Source: Flavobacteriales bacterium (GTDB lineage Bacteria; Bacteroidota; Bacteroidia; Flavobacteriales_F; PHOS-HE28). Taken from it: DNA of 64,000 nt. Position 1 is the first letter of the stretch; the number at the start of each line of letters is the position of its first letter. The translations under genes were made by a program, and so were the position numbers. The notes beneath the pieces are model-generated. The model saw only the letters and a list, made by a program, of their open reading frames with translations, made no database searches and was not told the DNA's origin. Positions 34,293 through 43,244 of the stretch are shown in pieces. The stretch spans positions 186,001-250,000 of the forward strand of contig JAHBUL010000003.1 of the NCBI GenBank assembly GCA_019638085.1, given 5' to 3'.

Positions 34293-36129
34293 TGAAGGTT
34301 TGCGAGCGGATGCCGTTTTCGCTCACAACCCGGACCGCGTAGCTCCCCGCCGCAAGAGAGGCAATATCCAATGTAGCGGTCGGGCCAACTGCAGTGTGGG
34401 TTTGGACCGTGCGACCTTGCACGTCAAATAGCTCGATCCTCGCATTTGCTGAAGCACCATCACCCAGATCGATGGTCAAGTGGTCGGCTGCCGGATTGGG
34501 ATGAAGCGAAATGGACGCGTCCTCCGTTACGCCATGAATGCTCGTGTTCAGCAGGGCTTCACCAAGGTAGGGTACAGCGTCACCAACATTGAAAGTGAAT
34601 TCACCACCCGCATACAAGCCGAAAGCATCGGATACGAAAGGGTTGGATGCAAGTGCGTTCACGGGAGCATTGAAGTAGGCCAGGGGTTCAAAATTGTCCG
34701 GCGTGCCGAGGAAGCGCGCCAGATGTTGTCCCACCAAAGTGAACTGTTGCATCCCGAAATCACCACCGATGTATACTTGGTCGCCATCGGACAGGAGTGT
34801 CCGCACTTCGGCCGATCCAGGCCCAATACTGATATAGTCCGCCAAGTTCGGCATCAAGGGTTCCCAACTTTCAGCTCCCGGACCGATCCTTGCCAGACCG
34901 AACAAGGGAGCGATGTTCGCGAACATCCTGCCGCCAGCGTACAGCGTGCCTTGAACATCCAAGAGTGTCAGCACCGGGCCGTTCAGGCCATCGCCGAGTT
35001 GTGTCCATCCGTTCGGACCATGGATGGCCACATGTTCCACTGGTAATGCAGGACCTCCGACCACTACGGAATTGAAGTCGCCACCTGCCACCAAACGTCC
35101 ATCATGGCTACCCAAACAACGTATCGGGGTGTTGAAGTTGCCAGCCATTGGCTGCCAGCCCGAACCTGTATTTCGCTTCACATACTCGTCTGCTCCAGCA
35201 AACCCTTGTGTCTCACCGGCAGCATAGAGGGTGTCGTTCAGCACATGCAGCGCGAAGATGATGGGCATCTTACCGTCGAAGACGGTGGAATACTCCCATT
35301 GCGAACCATCCCAATGGGCCAGGTCATTGATCCCGTTGATGTTGTAGCCGCCGAGATAGATATCCGTGCCACTTACCGCACCACAGGTGATCGTTCCTTG
35401 TACTCCGGGCCCTAAAGGAAGGAAGTCCTGACCTTGGAGGATCGCCACGTTCTGCACGGGTACCCCGCCTGCTTCCGAGAATTCGCCAGCTATCAACACA
35501 TTCCCGCTCGGCAGGTTCAGCATCACCTTCACCGGCCCATTGGTACCACCGCCCAAAGGCGACCAATTCAACGTAGGTGGATATCCCGGTTGGATCCAAG
35601 CGAGCTCATCTTCCGTGAAGCCTTCTTCCACGGCCCACTGTAGCACGTCCGGGCGCTTCATGTCATGCACGTAGGCCAAGTTCATCTCCTCGCTGACGCT
35701 TTCCGCCAGATCGCGATGCCCGCTCTCGATCATCAATTGGCCTACGGCACAGGCGGTTCCGTACGGGTCGATGAATACCGGGTTCCGATAGGGCAGCACA
35801 TGGTTCTGCGGGAATAAACCACGATCAGCGTAGTTATCCAGGTCATTCAGCAAGGTGGCGCGTTCCGATGCTGCCGCTGCGGAAAGCCCTTCAGGCGATG
35901 CGGATCGCAGATGCGCGGCCACCAAGTGCAGGTGCTTCGCAATTCGCTCGGCCTCCGTGTTGAAATGCACCGGCGCGTCATCCTGTGCCATGGCGGGCAT
36001 CATGGTTTGCCATTGGGCGTTCACCTCCTGCATGTGGCGGTACAGCGGAGCCTCGGTCTGCGGGGTCAGTTGTGCCTGTGCCGCAAGTGCGAAGGAGAGC
36101 GTAAGAGAAAGGGTGAGGATGTTTTTCAT
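34282..36129 (-). CDS. Secreted propeller-like protein with T9SS sorting domain
   Basis: 615 aa. Signal peptide MKNILTLSLTLSFALAAQAQ, an N-terminal helical domain of unknown type (about 20-170), repeated strand blocks containing 'GGEF', 'LYAGG', 'VYIGGDF' and 'LVAGGDF' motifs (about 185-520), typical of multi-bladed propeller repeats, and a C-terminal T9SS domain (ISLHPNPAADHLTIDL). Surface or secreted protein; ligand unknown. Its 3' end overlaps the end of the convergent pnuC gene by 11 bases. ATG at 36129 begins the signal peptide. Sits between the PnuC and kinase genes on the opposite strand. Confidence 0.85.
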   Translation of the reverse strand: MKNILTLSLTLSFALAAQAQLTPQTEAPLYRHMQEVNAQWQTMMPAMAQDDAPVHFNTEAERIAKHLHLVAAHLRSASPEGLSAAAASERATLLNDLDNYADRGLFPQNHVLPYRNPVFIDPYGTACAVGQLMIESGHRDLAESVSEEMNLAYVHDMKRPDVLQWAVEEGFTEDELAWIQPGYPPTLNWSPLGGGTNGPVKVMLNLPSGNVLIAGEFSEAGGVPVQNVAILQGQDFLPLGPGVQGTITCGAVSGTDIYLGGYNINGINDLAHWDGSQWEYSTVFDGKMPIIFALHVLNDTLYAAGETQGFAGADEYVKRNTGSGWQPMAGNFNTPIRCLGSHDGRLVAGGDFNSVVVGGPALPVEHVAIHGPNGWTQLGDGLNGPVLTLLDVQGTLYAGGRMFANIAPLFGLARIGPGAESWEPLMPNLADYISIGPGSAEVRTLLSDGDQVYIGGDFGMQQFTLVGQHLARFLGTPDNFEPLAYFNAPVNALASNPFVSDAFGLYAGGEFTFNVGDAVPYLGEALLNTSIHGVTEDASISLHPNPAADHLTIDLGDGASANARIELFDVQGRTVQTHTAVGPTATLDIASLAAGSYAVRVVSENGIRSQTFIKR

Positions 36130-36200
36130 CGTGTTGTGGATTGGCATACTAAGAAGACGCGCGCTACACCTCATGCGCTGCCTGCAAGTTACTTTGCCCT

Positions 36201-36728
36201 ATGCGCAAAGTAGTGGTCACCGGAGCGGAGTGCAGTGGTAAGTCCGATCTCTCCGCAGCATTGGCGGGGCATTACGGTGTTCCATGGGTGCCCGAAATGG
36301 CGCGGGAATACTTGAATGAATTAGGCAGCCCGTACCGTGAAGAGGACTTGTTGAGGATCGCTGAACTGCAATTGCGCACCGAAGAGGAGAAGGCCAAGGG
36401 CGGTCCTTCAGGCACGGAACTGCTCATCTGTGACACCGACCTGATCACCATCCGCATCTGGGGTGAGGAAAAGTTTGGAAGGAGCGACCCTTGGATCGTC
36501 CAACAGACCGAGGAGCGCCCATACGACCTCTGGCTACTATGTCGGCCGGACATCCCGTGGGTATATGATCCGCTGCGTGAGAACCCGCACGACCGCGACC
36601 GGTTGTTCGCGGTGTATGAAAAGACGTTGAAAGCGTTGGCGAAGCCGTATGTGATGATTGAAGGCGGGAGGGAAGAGCGACTGAAGCAGGCGATAGCAGC
36701 CATAGTCGGGTTGGGACCGACCGAGTAG
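36201..36728 (+). CDS. NadR-like P-loop nucleoside/vitamin kinase
   Basis: 175 aa ATPase with a P-loop GAECSGKS at 8-15, like the C-terminal ribosylnicotinamide kinase domain of NadR, plus EMAREYL near 32-38 and ICDTDLITIRIW near 76-87 (Walker B-like Asp). The N-terminal regulatory and adenylyltransferase domains of full NadR are absent. Likely phosphorylates a vitamin taken up by the PnuC-family transporter: nicotinamide riboside, or thiamine given the TPP-controlled receptor next door. An elaborate hairpin region follows the stop. Confidence 0.75.
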   Translation: MRKVVVTGAECSGKSDLSAALAGHYGVPWVPEMAREYLNELGSPYREEDLLRIAELQLRTEEEKAKGGPSGTELLICDTDLITIRIWGEEKFGRSDPWIVQQTEERPYDLWLLCRPDIPWVYDPLRENPHDRDRLFAVYEKTLKALAKPYVMIEGGREERLKQAIAAIVGLGPTE

Positions 36729-36730
36729 CT

Positions 36731-36796
36731 GGCACTCGGCTGCGGCCGAGCGCCAACACCAAGAGAGCCCGGCTGGGCCGGGCGCCAAAAGTTGGC
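36731..36796. repeat. Nested hairpins after the NadR-like gene
   Basis: GGCACTCGGC and GCCGAGCGCC (36731-36754) form one stem; GCCCGGC-TGG-GCCGGGC (36767-36783) forms another; GCCAAC (36752-36757) can pair with GTTGGC (36791-36796), enclosing the second. Looks like a multi-stem structure or REP-like unit. It may end the kinase transcript; no T-run is seen. Confidence 0.65.
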
Positions 36797-36887
36797 AGGA
36801 CCGGTGGCTACACCCGGTCCATCAACGTCCATGGTTGTCCAATTACAGCACCCCCTGCCGCAGGTAAAGCCCTATCTTCGCACCGTC

Positions 36888-36975
36888 GAAACACTGGGGT
36901 GCCCGCCTTCGAGCGAGCTGAGATCACACCCAATGAACCTGCGCAGGTAATGCTGCGAAGGGAACTTGCACCGGA
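36888..36975 (+). ncRNA. TPP riboswitch (THI element)
   Basis: Conserved blocks in the right order: GGGGTGCC (36896-36903), a P2/P3 arm, GCTGAGATCACACCC, TGAACCTG, the CAGGTAATGCTGCG arm, and AAGGGAAC (36958-36965). This is the thiamine-pyrophosphate aptamer. It lies about 45 bases upstream of the TonB receptor ATG. A hairpin at 36986-37014 just before the ATG could form the expression platform by hiding the start region. Confidence 0.93.
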
Positions 36976-36985
36976 ACCCCGGAGC

Positions 36986-37014
36986 ACTCCGTGCCAGACA
37001 GTAAAACACGGAGT
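36986..37014 (+). promoter_or_regulatory. Hairpin in TPP riboswitch expression platform
   Basis: ACTCCGTG (36986-36993) pairs with CACGGAGT (37007-37014), eight perfect pairs, loop of 13 bases, ending five bases before the ATG at 37020. Without a following T-run it fits translational rather than transcriptional control (inference). Confidence 0.55.
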
Positions 37015-37019
37015 TCGAT

Positions 37020-39407
37020 ATGCGGAAGTTAATGGTCATGTGCGCGATGGCGCTTTTGGTGAACGGCTCGTTCGCCCAAGTGAAACTGAAGGGAACGGTG
37101 CATGATCCGGAGGGAGCTCCGGTGCCCTTTGCCAGCGTATTGCTCGGAAGCCAAGGGCTGTTGGCACCGACGGACGCGAACGGCACATTCCATGCCGGAG
37201 GACTTTTCGAAGGCGATCTGCGCGTGCGTGTCTCGGCCGTTGGTTTCGTTCCGAAGGATACCGTGGTCACCATGCAGGCGGGCGAGAACTTCCTTGCCAT
37301 CGTGTTGCAACAGGGTGAAGTGGAACTCTCCGCCGCAGAGGTCACCGCATTGCGTGCCGGCGATCGCGCTCCTTTTGCGAAGAGCACGATGAGCGCTGAG
37401 GAGATCGCCAAGGTCAACACCGGCGTGGACCTGCCTTACGTGCTGGACATGCAGCCCAGCGTGGTGGTGGGCAGCGATGGCGGTACCGGCATCGGCTACA
37501 CCAACATGCGCATCCGAGGCAGCGATGCCACGCGCACGAACATCACATTGAACGGCGTGCCGTTCAATGATGCCGAAAGCCAAGGGGCATTTTTGGTGAA
37601 CCTGCCGGACCTTGCCACCAGCGCGGAAGACATCGAGATCCAACGTGGAGTGGGCACCAGCACCAACGGCCCCGGTGCTTTCGGTGCTAGCGTAAATCTG
37701 CGCACTACTTCCGTAAAGAAGGAGCCTTGGGGCTTGGTCGATGTCGGCGGCGGATCGTACAACACCCAACACTATTCCGTAAGTGCGGGCACCGGATTGA
37801 TCCAAGACCGCTTCAGCCTCGATATGCGCCTCTCCTCCATTACCTCAGATGGCTACATCGATCGCGCCAGCGCCGACCTGAAGAGTTATTTTCTGCAAGG
37901 GGCATGGGTGGGAAAGACACGTTCGTTGCGCTTCATCACCTTCCGCGGGATGGAAGAAACCTATCAGGCCTGGGACGGCGTGCCGCGCGAAGTGATCGAT
38001 ACCAACAGGACGTACAATGGCTTCACCTACGACAACCAAGTGGACCACTATGATCAAACGCATTACCAGGTCCTGTTCGACCAGAACATCGGCAGGAACA
38101 CCGTGTTGAACCTCACGCTGTTCCAAGTGCAAGGGGCCGGTTATTACGAACAATACAAGCCCAACGACAAGTTTTCCACCTATGGCATCGCTTCGCCGGC
38201 GGTGATCAATGGGGATACGATCACGCGGACAGACATCATACGCAGGAAATGGTTGGACAACACGCTCACTGGCGTGAATGCCAGCGCGGACATCTCCCTT
38301 GGTGCCCACAAGCTCGTGCTTGGCGGCAGCTACAGCGATTACCAAGGCGAGCACTATGGCGACGTGATCTGGGCGCGCTATGCAGGTGCCACCGATATCC
38401 GTTACCGCTACTATGACAATGATGCGCACAAGACCGACGGGAATGCCTTCGCAAAACTGACATACGCGCTCAGCGAACGCATCGACCTGTACGGCGATGC
38501 CCAAGTGCGGCACGTGGGCTATTCCTTCCTCGGCTTCAATGATGTACTGGACAACATCACACAGAAGGTGGAGTACACCTTCTTCAATCCCAAGGCGGGA
38601 TTGCTCTGGCGCATGCGCAATGGCGCCAAGGCCTACGCCTCGTTCGCCGTGGCCAACCGCGAACCCAACCGCAACGATCTGGAGGAGACCACACCCACAA
38701 GCCGTCCCACCAGCGAGCGACTTCTCGATTACGAGCTGGGCTACGAGCAGCGGGCCGGGCGCTGGAACGCCGGCATCAACGCCTATTTCATGGACTACAC
38801 CGACCAGCTGGTGCTCACCGGCGAATTGAATGATGTGGGTGCGGCATTGCGGACGAATGTGCCACAGAGCTACCGGGCAGGGGTGGAGCTGATGTTCGCC
38901 GCACAGATCGCGAAGCCGCTGTCATGGAAGGCGAACGCCACCTTCAGCATGAACAAGGTGCGCAACTACACCGAATATGTGGACGATTGGGATAACGGCG
39001 GCCAGATCGCAGTCAACTATTCGTCCAGCGACCTCGCGTTCTCTCCCAACGCCATTGCAGCAAGCACCTTCAGCCTCCGTGTTTGGGACAAACCGAAGAA
39101 GGGAAGCGCCGATCTAAGCTTTGTCACCAAATACGTGGGCCAACAGTATTTGGACAACACGGCCAGCAGCGAGCGCATGCTCGATGCGTACGTGGTGAAC
39201 GATCTGCGCGCCAACGTAACGCTGCTCAATTTGAAAGGCACGAAGAGCGTCGACTTCAACCTGACAATGCGCAACATCTTCAGCGAGCTGTACGAGAGCA
39301 ACGGCTGGGTATACAGCTACATCAGCGAAGACCGAAGGCAGGAGCAGGTGGGGCTTTTTCCGCAAGCGCCGATCAATGTGCTGGGCGGGGTTAGTGTGAG
39401 GTTTTGA
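37020..39407 (+). CDS. TonB-dependent receptor, probable thiamine uptake
   Basis: 795-residue outer-membrane receptor. Signal peptide MRKLMVMCAMALLVNGSFAQ, carboxypeptidase-regulatory-like domain at 22-98 (LKGTVHDPEGAPVPFASVLLG), plug domain around 115-235 (VVVGSDGGTGIGYTNMRIRGSD and FNDAESQGAFLVNLPD), and a C-terminal barrel ending in LGGVSVRF with terminal Phe. Imports a substrate across the outer membrane using TonB energy. A TPP riboswitch directly upstream predicts repression when TPP is abundant, so thiamine, its phosphate or precursor is the expected cargo. No substrate contacts can be read from sequence. Confidence 0.9.
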   Translation: MRKLMVMCAMALLVNGSFAQVKLKGTVHDPEGAPVPFASVLLGSQGLLAPTDANGTFHAGGLFEGDLRVRVSAVGFVPKDTVVTMQAGENFLAIVLQQGEVELSAAEVTALRAGDRAPFAKSTMSAEEIAKVNTGVDLPYVLDMQPSVVVGSDGGTGIGYTNMRIRGSDATRTNITLNGVPFNDAESQGAFLVNLPDLATSAEDIEIQRGVGTSTNGPGAFGASVNLRTTSVKKEPWGLVDVGGGSYNTQHYSVSAGTGLIQDRFSLDMRLSSITSDGYIDRASADLKSYFLQGAWVGKTRSLRFITFRGMEETYQAWDGVPREVIDTNRTYNGFTYDNQVDHYDQTHYQVLFDQNIGRNTVLNLTLFQVQGAGYYEQYKPNDKFSTYGIASPAVINGDTITRTDIIRRKWLDNTLTGVNASADISLGAHKLVLGGSYSDYQGEHYGDVIWARYAGATDIRYRYYDNDAHKTDGNAFAKLTYALSERIDLYGDAQVRHVGYSFLGFNDVLDNITQKVEYTFFNPKAGLLWRMRNGAKAYASFAVANREPNRNDLEETTPTSRPTSERLLDYELGYEQRAGRWNAGINAYFMDYTDQLVLTGELNDVGAALRTNVPQSYRAGVELMFAAQIAKPLSWKANATFSMNKVRNYTEYVDDWDNGGQIAVNYSSSDLAFSPNAIAASTFSLRVWDKPKKGSADLSFVTKYVGQQYLDNTASSERMLDAYVVNDLRANVTLLNLKGTKSVDFNLTMRNIFSELYESNGWVYSYISEDRRQEQVGLFPQAPINVLGGVSVRF

Positions 39408-39427
39408 GAGGAGATGGCACCATTCTC

Positions 39428-39435
39428 TATCTTTG
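39428..39435 (+). promoter_or_regulatory. Promoter of antitoxin-like gene
   Basis: TATCTTTG at 39428-39435 with TTTG at 39403-39406, spacing 21: a good match to the Bacteroidota -33/-7 promoter. The -33 element overlaps the stop of the TonB receptor gene. The next ATG in frame is 39453. Confidence 0.65.
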
Positions 39436-39452
39436 AGGTCAAAGCCGAGAAG

Positions 39453-39689
39453 ATGAGTTCCGATGCCATGAAACTTGAGTTGATCCAATGGTTGTCCCAA
39501 TTGGAGGACAAGGGATTGCTGACTTCGCTATTTCAGATCAAGAAGATCAACGAGAGCGCGGATTGGTATGACGAATTAACCGAGGACCAGCGGGCTGCCA
39601 TTGCTGAGGGCGAGGCGGACCTGAAAGCAGGTTGTGTCATTAGCTCCGAGGATCTTTGGAAGAAGTATGGGCGCGCTGCGAAGGGTTGA
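39453..39689 (+). CDS. Small antitoxin-like protein
   Basis: 78 aa. MKLELIQWLSQLEDKGLLTSL is followed by a negatively charged segment WYDELTEDQRAAIAEGEADLKAG and SSEDLWKKYG. The 'WyDeLt.eq...i..G..d...G...s.ee.w.ky' layout is common in small Bacteroidota proteins that act as antitoxins of RelE/ParE-type toxins (addiction-module component family); this is a resemblance, not proof. No toxin gene follows; the next feature is a palindrome. ATG at 39453 fits the promoter at 39428; a longer frame upstream would start before the promoter. Confidence 0.55.
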   Translation: MSSDAMKLELIQWLSQLEDKGLLTSLFQIKKINESADWYDELTEDQRAAIAEGEADLKAGCVISSEDLWKKYGRAAKG

Positions 39690-39719
39690 GGGGACTGCGC
39701 GTTGAGGGTAAGAGCAGCC

Positions 39720-39757
39720 CCATTCTAATTCCCTCGAATTCGAGGGAATTAGAATGG
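39720..39757. repeat. 38-bp perfect palindrome
   Basis: Half-site CCATTCTAATTCCCTCGAA followed with no spacer by its reverse complement. It sits after the antitoxin-like gene and before a second, imperfect inverted repeat at 39790-39832. In RNA it forms a 19-bp hairpin, possibly a terminator without a T-run. Confidence 0.9.
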
Positions 39758-39789
39758 AGACCGGGCAGAGGATCGAAAAGCGTCCACAA

Positions 39790-39832
39790 CCTGATTTCAA
39801 TTATGGCGGATCCGCCACAATTAAAATTCAGG
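39790..39832. repeat. Imperfect inverted repeat before T9SS gene
   Basis: CCTGATTTCAATTaTGGCGGA is followed by a near reverse complement, centred on GGATCC. About 18 of 21 positions pair. Together with the 38-bp palindrome it fills the gap 39690-39835. Could be a terminator, an operator, or an MITE-like remnant. Confidence 0.65.
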
Positions 39833-39865
39833 AACATGTACATTGTCATTCAAATTCCGTTCGCG

Positions 39866-42043
39866 ATGCTACGATCCATACTCCTTGCCGCGATCCCATT
39901 TCTCACAGCATCGGTCTTCGCTCTTCAGGTGCAGCTCACGGTGGTCAATTCCACCTGCGGGAATAGCACCGGGTCCATTACGGCCTCCATCAGTGGCGGG
40001 TCAGGGGCATACACTTTCCTTTGGGCACCGGCCCCGCCCACGGGCCAAGGAGTGAATGTGATCTCCGGATTATCTGCAGGCACATGGAGTGTAACGGTTA
40101 CCGATAGCAATGGCGACAGCGGCACCGCCACGGCCACTATCATCGACCTGCCCAACTTGGATGTTCCCAATGCCATTTTGGGAAGTTCGTTCATGGCCGC
40201 TTGCGCCGGGCAATGCACCGGTCAATTGTACCTGAATGAAAATCTTTTGGGTGGCGAAGGGCCTTACTCAATAACCACCACGCCTCCCATGCCCTTGAAC
40301 GGCATTTGTGGTGATGCCCCGTTCAACCTTCAAGTGACCGATGCGCTTGGCTGCAGCGGCATGGGCACTACAGTGATCCCGGAGAACCATCCCGTGGCCA
40401 TGCTCGGTTCCTTGGTGGAAGGCCCCTGCGGCGGTGCACCGACGAGCATCACGTTCTACTTCGACGGGCCGTTCCCGACCGGAGGTATGTGGGCTGGGCC
40501 GGGAGGTTCCGTCTCGCCACCCATGGGTGCCGCCGTTGGGCATACCTTGGTTGTCACGGCACCGCCCGGGCCTCCTGGTGTGTACGTCTATATCATCCCC
40601 GGCATTTCGCCTTGCCTGTCGGTGAACTATTTGTTCTTGATCCCTGCCACCGTCACGGATTGCGCGTCCGTGGAAGGCGATCTCTTCGTGGATGTGAACA
40701 GCAATTGCACGTACGACGCTACGGACTTCCTCCTTCCGAACAAGGTCGTCACCTTGCAACCCGGTGGGCAGGTGGCACTGACCGATGCTTTTGGCCACTA
40801 TCGTTTCCAAGTGCCCTACGGTACGTATGACCTTTCCTTCACCGATCCGGTCTATGGGCAGAATTGTGCCGTTGCCAGCCCGGTGAACTTCACCCTCGAT
40901 GCGGGCACGCCTTCCACCACCATCGATCTGGCCCTCAGCAGCGGCGCTCCGGATGTCTCGATCAGTTGTGCCATCGGACAGGCTGTTCCGGGCTTTAAGC
41001 AATCCCACTGGTTGACGGTGACGAACAATAGCGCCATCCCGAGCGGGCCGCTCACCGTGACGTTGGACCATGACCCGGCGCTCACCTATACACCGGTCTG
41101 GTACTGTAGTGGGGGCGGACCTTTCTGGAACACCACCGCTTATTGGGGTTATCCGGACACGTCCGTTCCGGGGCAGGTACAATGGGAACTCCCGGGCGGA
41201 TTGGAGCCGGGTGCTCAGGCATTCCTGCGTGTGGAGCTGCTCCTTCCTCCTGATGTCAATTTGATCGGGACTACACTGAGTGCCACAGCAACTGTGATCA
41301 CCCCGCTCAACGATATCGATCTCAGCAACAATGTGTGCAGCCACAGTGAAGTGGTGGTCGGCTCCTTCGACCCGAACGACAAGCAGGCACGCACCACCTC
41401 GGGTAGCGATGTGAGCTGGATCCCGGGGCAGGACAGCACCATCACGTACACGCTTCGTTTCCAAAACACGGGCACGGCACCTGCACAAACCGTTGTGGTC
41501 TCGGATACACTTCCGGGCCTGCTGGACCTTTCCACACTGCGTATTCTCGGAGCAAGCCATGCGTATGCCGTATCGCTGGACAGTGCGCGCGTACTGCGGT
41601 TCACCTACGATCACATCATGCTTCCGGACAGTGGGAGCAATGAACTGGCCAGCCATGGTTTCGCACAATTCCGGATCAACCCGGTCCCGGATATTGCGGT
41701 GGCGAGCACCATCGATAATGCTGCGGACATCTTCTTCGACTTCAATCCACCGGTGCGTACCAACACGAGTTCGCTTACCGTGGAAGGCACCACTGCAGTC
41801 CTCGGAACTGATGCGAAGCTCCTGTCCATCTATCCGAATCCTGCGGGGGATGTGTTGATGTTCCGCACGGTCGATCCCGGTAATTACAGCGCCTACGTGG
41901 TGGCCATGGATGGTCGAGTTGTGCTGAAGTCCCCGAATGTTGTCGATCGGGTGCGCGTGCAAGGGTTGGCACCGGGTGTCTATGTCCTGCGTCTCGTACG
42001 CAAGACGGGCCATGAGCTGCGATCGAGCTTCGTCAAGGATTGA
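39866..42043 (+). CDS. Secreted SprB-repeat protein with T9SS sorting domain
   Basis: 725 aa. Signal peptide MLRSILLAAIPFLTASVFA, an SprB-like repeat near 25-95 (SGAYTFLWAPAP and AGTWSVTVTDSNG), a beta-sandwich region near 265-350 with an SD-repeat-like start (GDLFVDVNSNCTYDATDF), a region with repeated strands near 370-600 including the common 'FDPNDKQA' segment found before the sorting domain in many Bacteroidota secreted proteins, then a C-terminal T9SS domain (LLSIYPNPAGDVLMF). Probably surface-exposed and adhesin-like. An ATG at 39836 is an alternative start; 39866 starts the best signal peptide. Confidence 0.85.
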   Translation: MLRSILLAAIPFLTASVFALQVQLTVVNSTCGNSTGSITASISGGSGAYTFLWAPAPPTGQGVNVISGLSAGTWSVTVTDSNGDSGTATATIIDLPNLDVPNAILGSSFMAACAGQCTGQLYLNENLLGGEGPYSITTTPPMPLNGICGDAPFNLQVTDALGCSGMGTTVIPENHPVAMLGSLVEGPCGGAPTSITFYFDGPFPTGGMWAGPGGSVSPPMGAAVGHTLVVTAPPGPPGVYVYIIPGISPCLSVNYLFLIPATVTDCASVEGDLFVDVNSNCTYDATDFLLPNKVVTLQPGGQVALTDAFGHYRFQVPYGTYDLSFTDPVYGQNCAVASPVNFTLDAGTPSTTIDLALSSGAPDVSISCAIGQAVPGFKQSHWLTVTNNSAIPSGPLTVTLDHDPALTYTPVWYCSGGGPFWNTTAYWGYPDTSVPGQVQWELPGGLEPGAQAFLRVELLLPPDVNLIGTTLSATATVITPLNDIDLSNNVCSHSEVVVGSFDPNDKQARTTSGSDVSWIPGQDSTITYTLRFQNTGTAPAQTVVVSDTLPGLLDLSTLRILGASHAYAVSLDSARVLRFTYDHIMLPDSGSNELASHGFAQFRINPVPDIAVASTIDNAADIFFDFNPPVRTNTSSLTVEGTTAVLGTDAKLLSIYPNPAGDVLMFRTVDPGNYSAYVVAMDGRVVLKSPNVVDRVRVQGLAPGVYVLRLVRKTGHELRSSFVKD

Positions 42044-42121
42044 GAGTGGACTTGTCCGGTCCAGGTTGGACACATTGGCAGATCGTCCATGCTGCACGAT
42101 GTTTGCTCATGCGGTTGCCAC

Positions 42122-43144
42122 ATGATCCCCTTCTCCATCCTCGACCTCGCACCGATCGCCCAAGGTGGCTCGGCATCACAAGCATTCCGCAACTCCGTTG
42201 AACTGGCGCAGGAAGCAGAGAAACTAGGCTACCATCGCATTTGGCTGGCGGAGCATCACGGCATGGCGGGCATCGCCAGCGCGGCGACGTCAGTGGTGAT
42301 CGGCCATGTGGCCGGTGCCACCAAGACCATCCGTGTAGGCGCCGGCGGCGTGATGCTGCCGAACCACGCACCGCTGGTGATCGCGGAGCAGTTCGGGACT
42401 TTGAATGCGATGTATCCGGGGCGGATCGACCTCGGATTGGGGCGCGCTCCGGGCACCGATCAGCTCACCGCTCGTGCGCTACGCCGCGACCTGAATGCCA
42501 GTGCGGAGCAATTCCCGCAGGACGTGCAAGAGCTGCAATTCTATTTCCAACCTGCTGAGCCGGGCCAGAAGATCAAAGCCATCCCCGGGGAGGGGCAGGA
42601 TGTGCCGATCTGGCTGCTCGGGTCCAGCCTCTTTAGCGCGCAGCTGGCGGCCATGCTCGGGCTTCCGTTCGCCTTCGCCTCCCACTTCGCTCCGGAACTG
42701 ATGGAGCAGGCCGTAGCACTCTACCGCGAACGCTTCACGCCCAGTCCCCAGCTGAAGAAGCCATACGCCATGCTCACAGTGAACGTTTTCGCCGCGGACA
42801 GCGATGCGGAGGCCAAGCGCCTCTTCACCTCCATGCAGATCGCCTTTGTGAACATGCTGCGCGACCAGCGGGGTCTGGTGCAACCTCCCATCGAGAACAT
42901 CGACGACTATTGGAATCCGCAGGAAAAGGCGTGGGCAACCGAGAAACTATCGCGCTCCTTCGTGGGCAACGGTGCAACAGTGGAGGAGGGGCTGCGGAAG
43001 TTCATCAATGAGCATCAACCGGATGAACTGATGGTCTCCGGGCATTTTTTCGACCCAGTGGCGCGGCTGCGTTCGCTGCGGATCACGGCCGAGGTGCGGG
43101 CGCGGTTGCATGCGGCCGGTTCCATCGTGGATGTCAGGCATTGA
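42122..43144 (+). CDS. LLM-class flavin-dependent oxidoreductase
   Basis: 340 aa luciferase-like monooxygenase fold. [13 protein letters not shown] near the start, [19 protein letters not shown] near 38-56, [17 protein letters not shown] near 80-97 and [12 protein letters not shown] near 105-116 match the family often annotated as alkane-monooxygenase-like MsnO8/'YhbW' subtype. Uses reduced FMN; the substrate is unknown. Start at 42122 (MIPFS) is the family N-terminus. Located 78 bases after the T9SS gene. Confidence 0.9.
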   Translation: MIPFSILDLAPIAQGGSASQAFRNSVELAQEAEKLGYHRIWLAEHHGMAGIASAATSVVIGHVAGATKTIRVGAGGVMLPNHAPLVIAEQFGTLNAMYPGRIDLGLGRAPGTDQLTARALRRDLNASAEQFPQDVQELQFYFQPAEPGQKIKAIPGEGQDVPIWLLGSSLFSAQLAAMLGLPFAFASHFAPELMEQAVALYRERFTPSPQLKKPYAMLTVNVFAADSDAEAKRLFTSMQIAFVNMLRDQRGLVQPPIENIDDYWNPQEKAWATEKLSRSFVGNGATVEEGLRKFINEHQPDELMVSGHFFDPVARLRSLRITAEVRARLHAAGSIVDVRH

Positions 43145-43244
43145 TGATCTATCTTGCTCGAACAAATTCGGCACTGATGTTGGCGAACATCATCGCGCTT
43201 GGCACGTTCCATGATAGAATACCTCTTCACCACCTCCTTACTAC

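Noticed and set aside
40268..42097. 609-codon open frame opposite the SprB-repeat gene
   Set aside because: Antisense shadow of a gene with signal peptide and T9SS domain; composition rich in Arg/His as typical for shadows.
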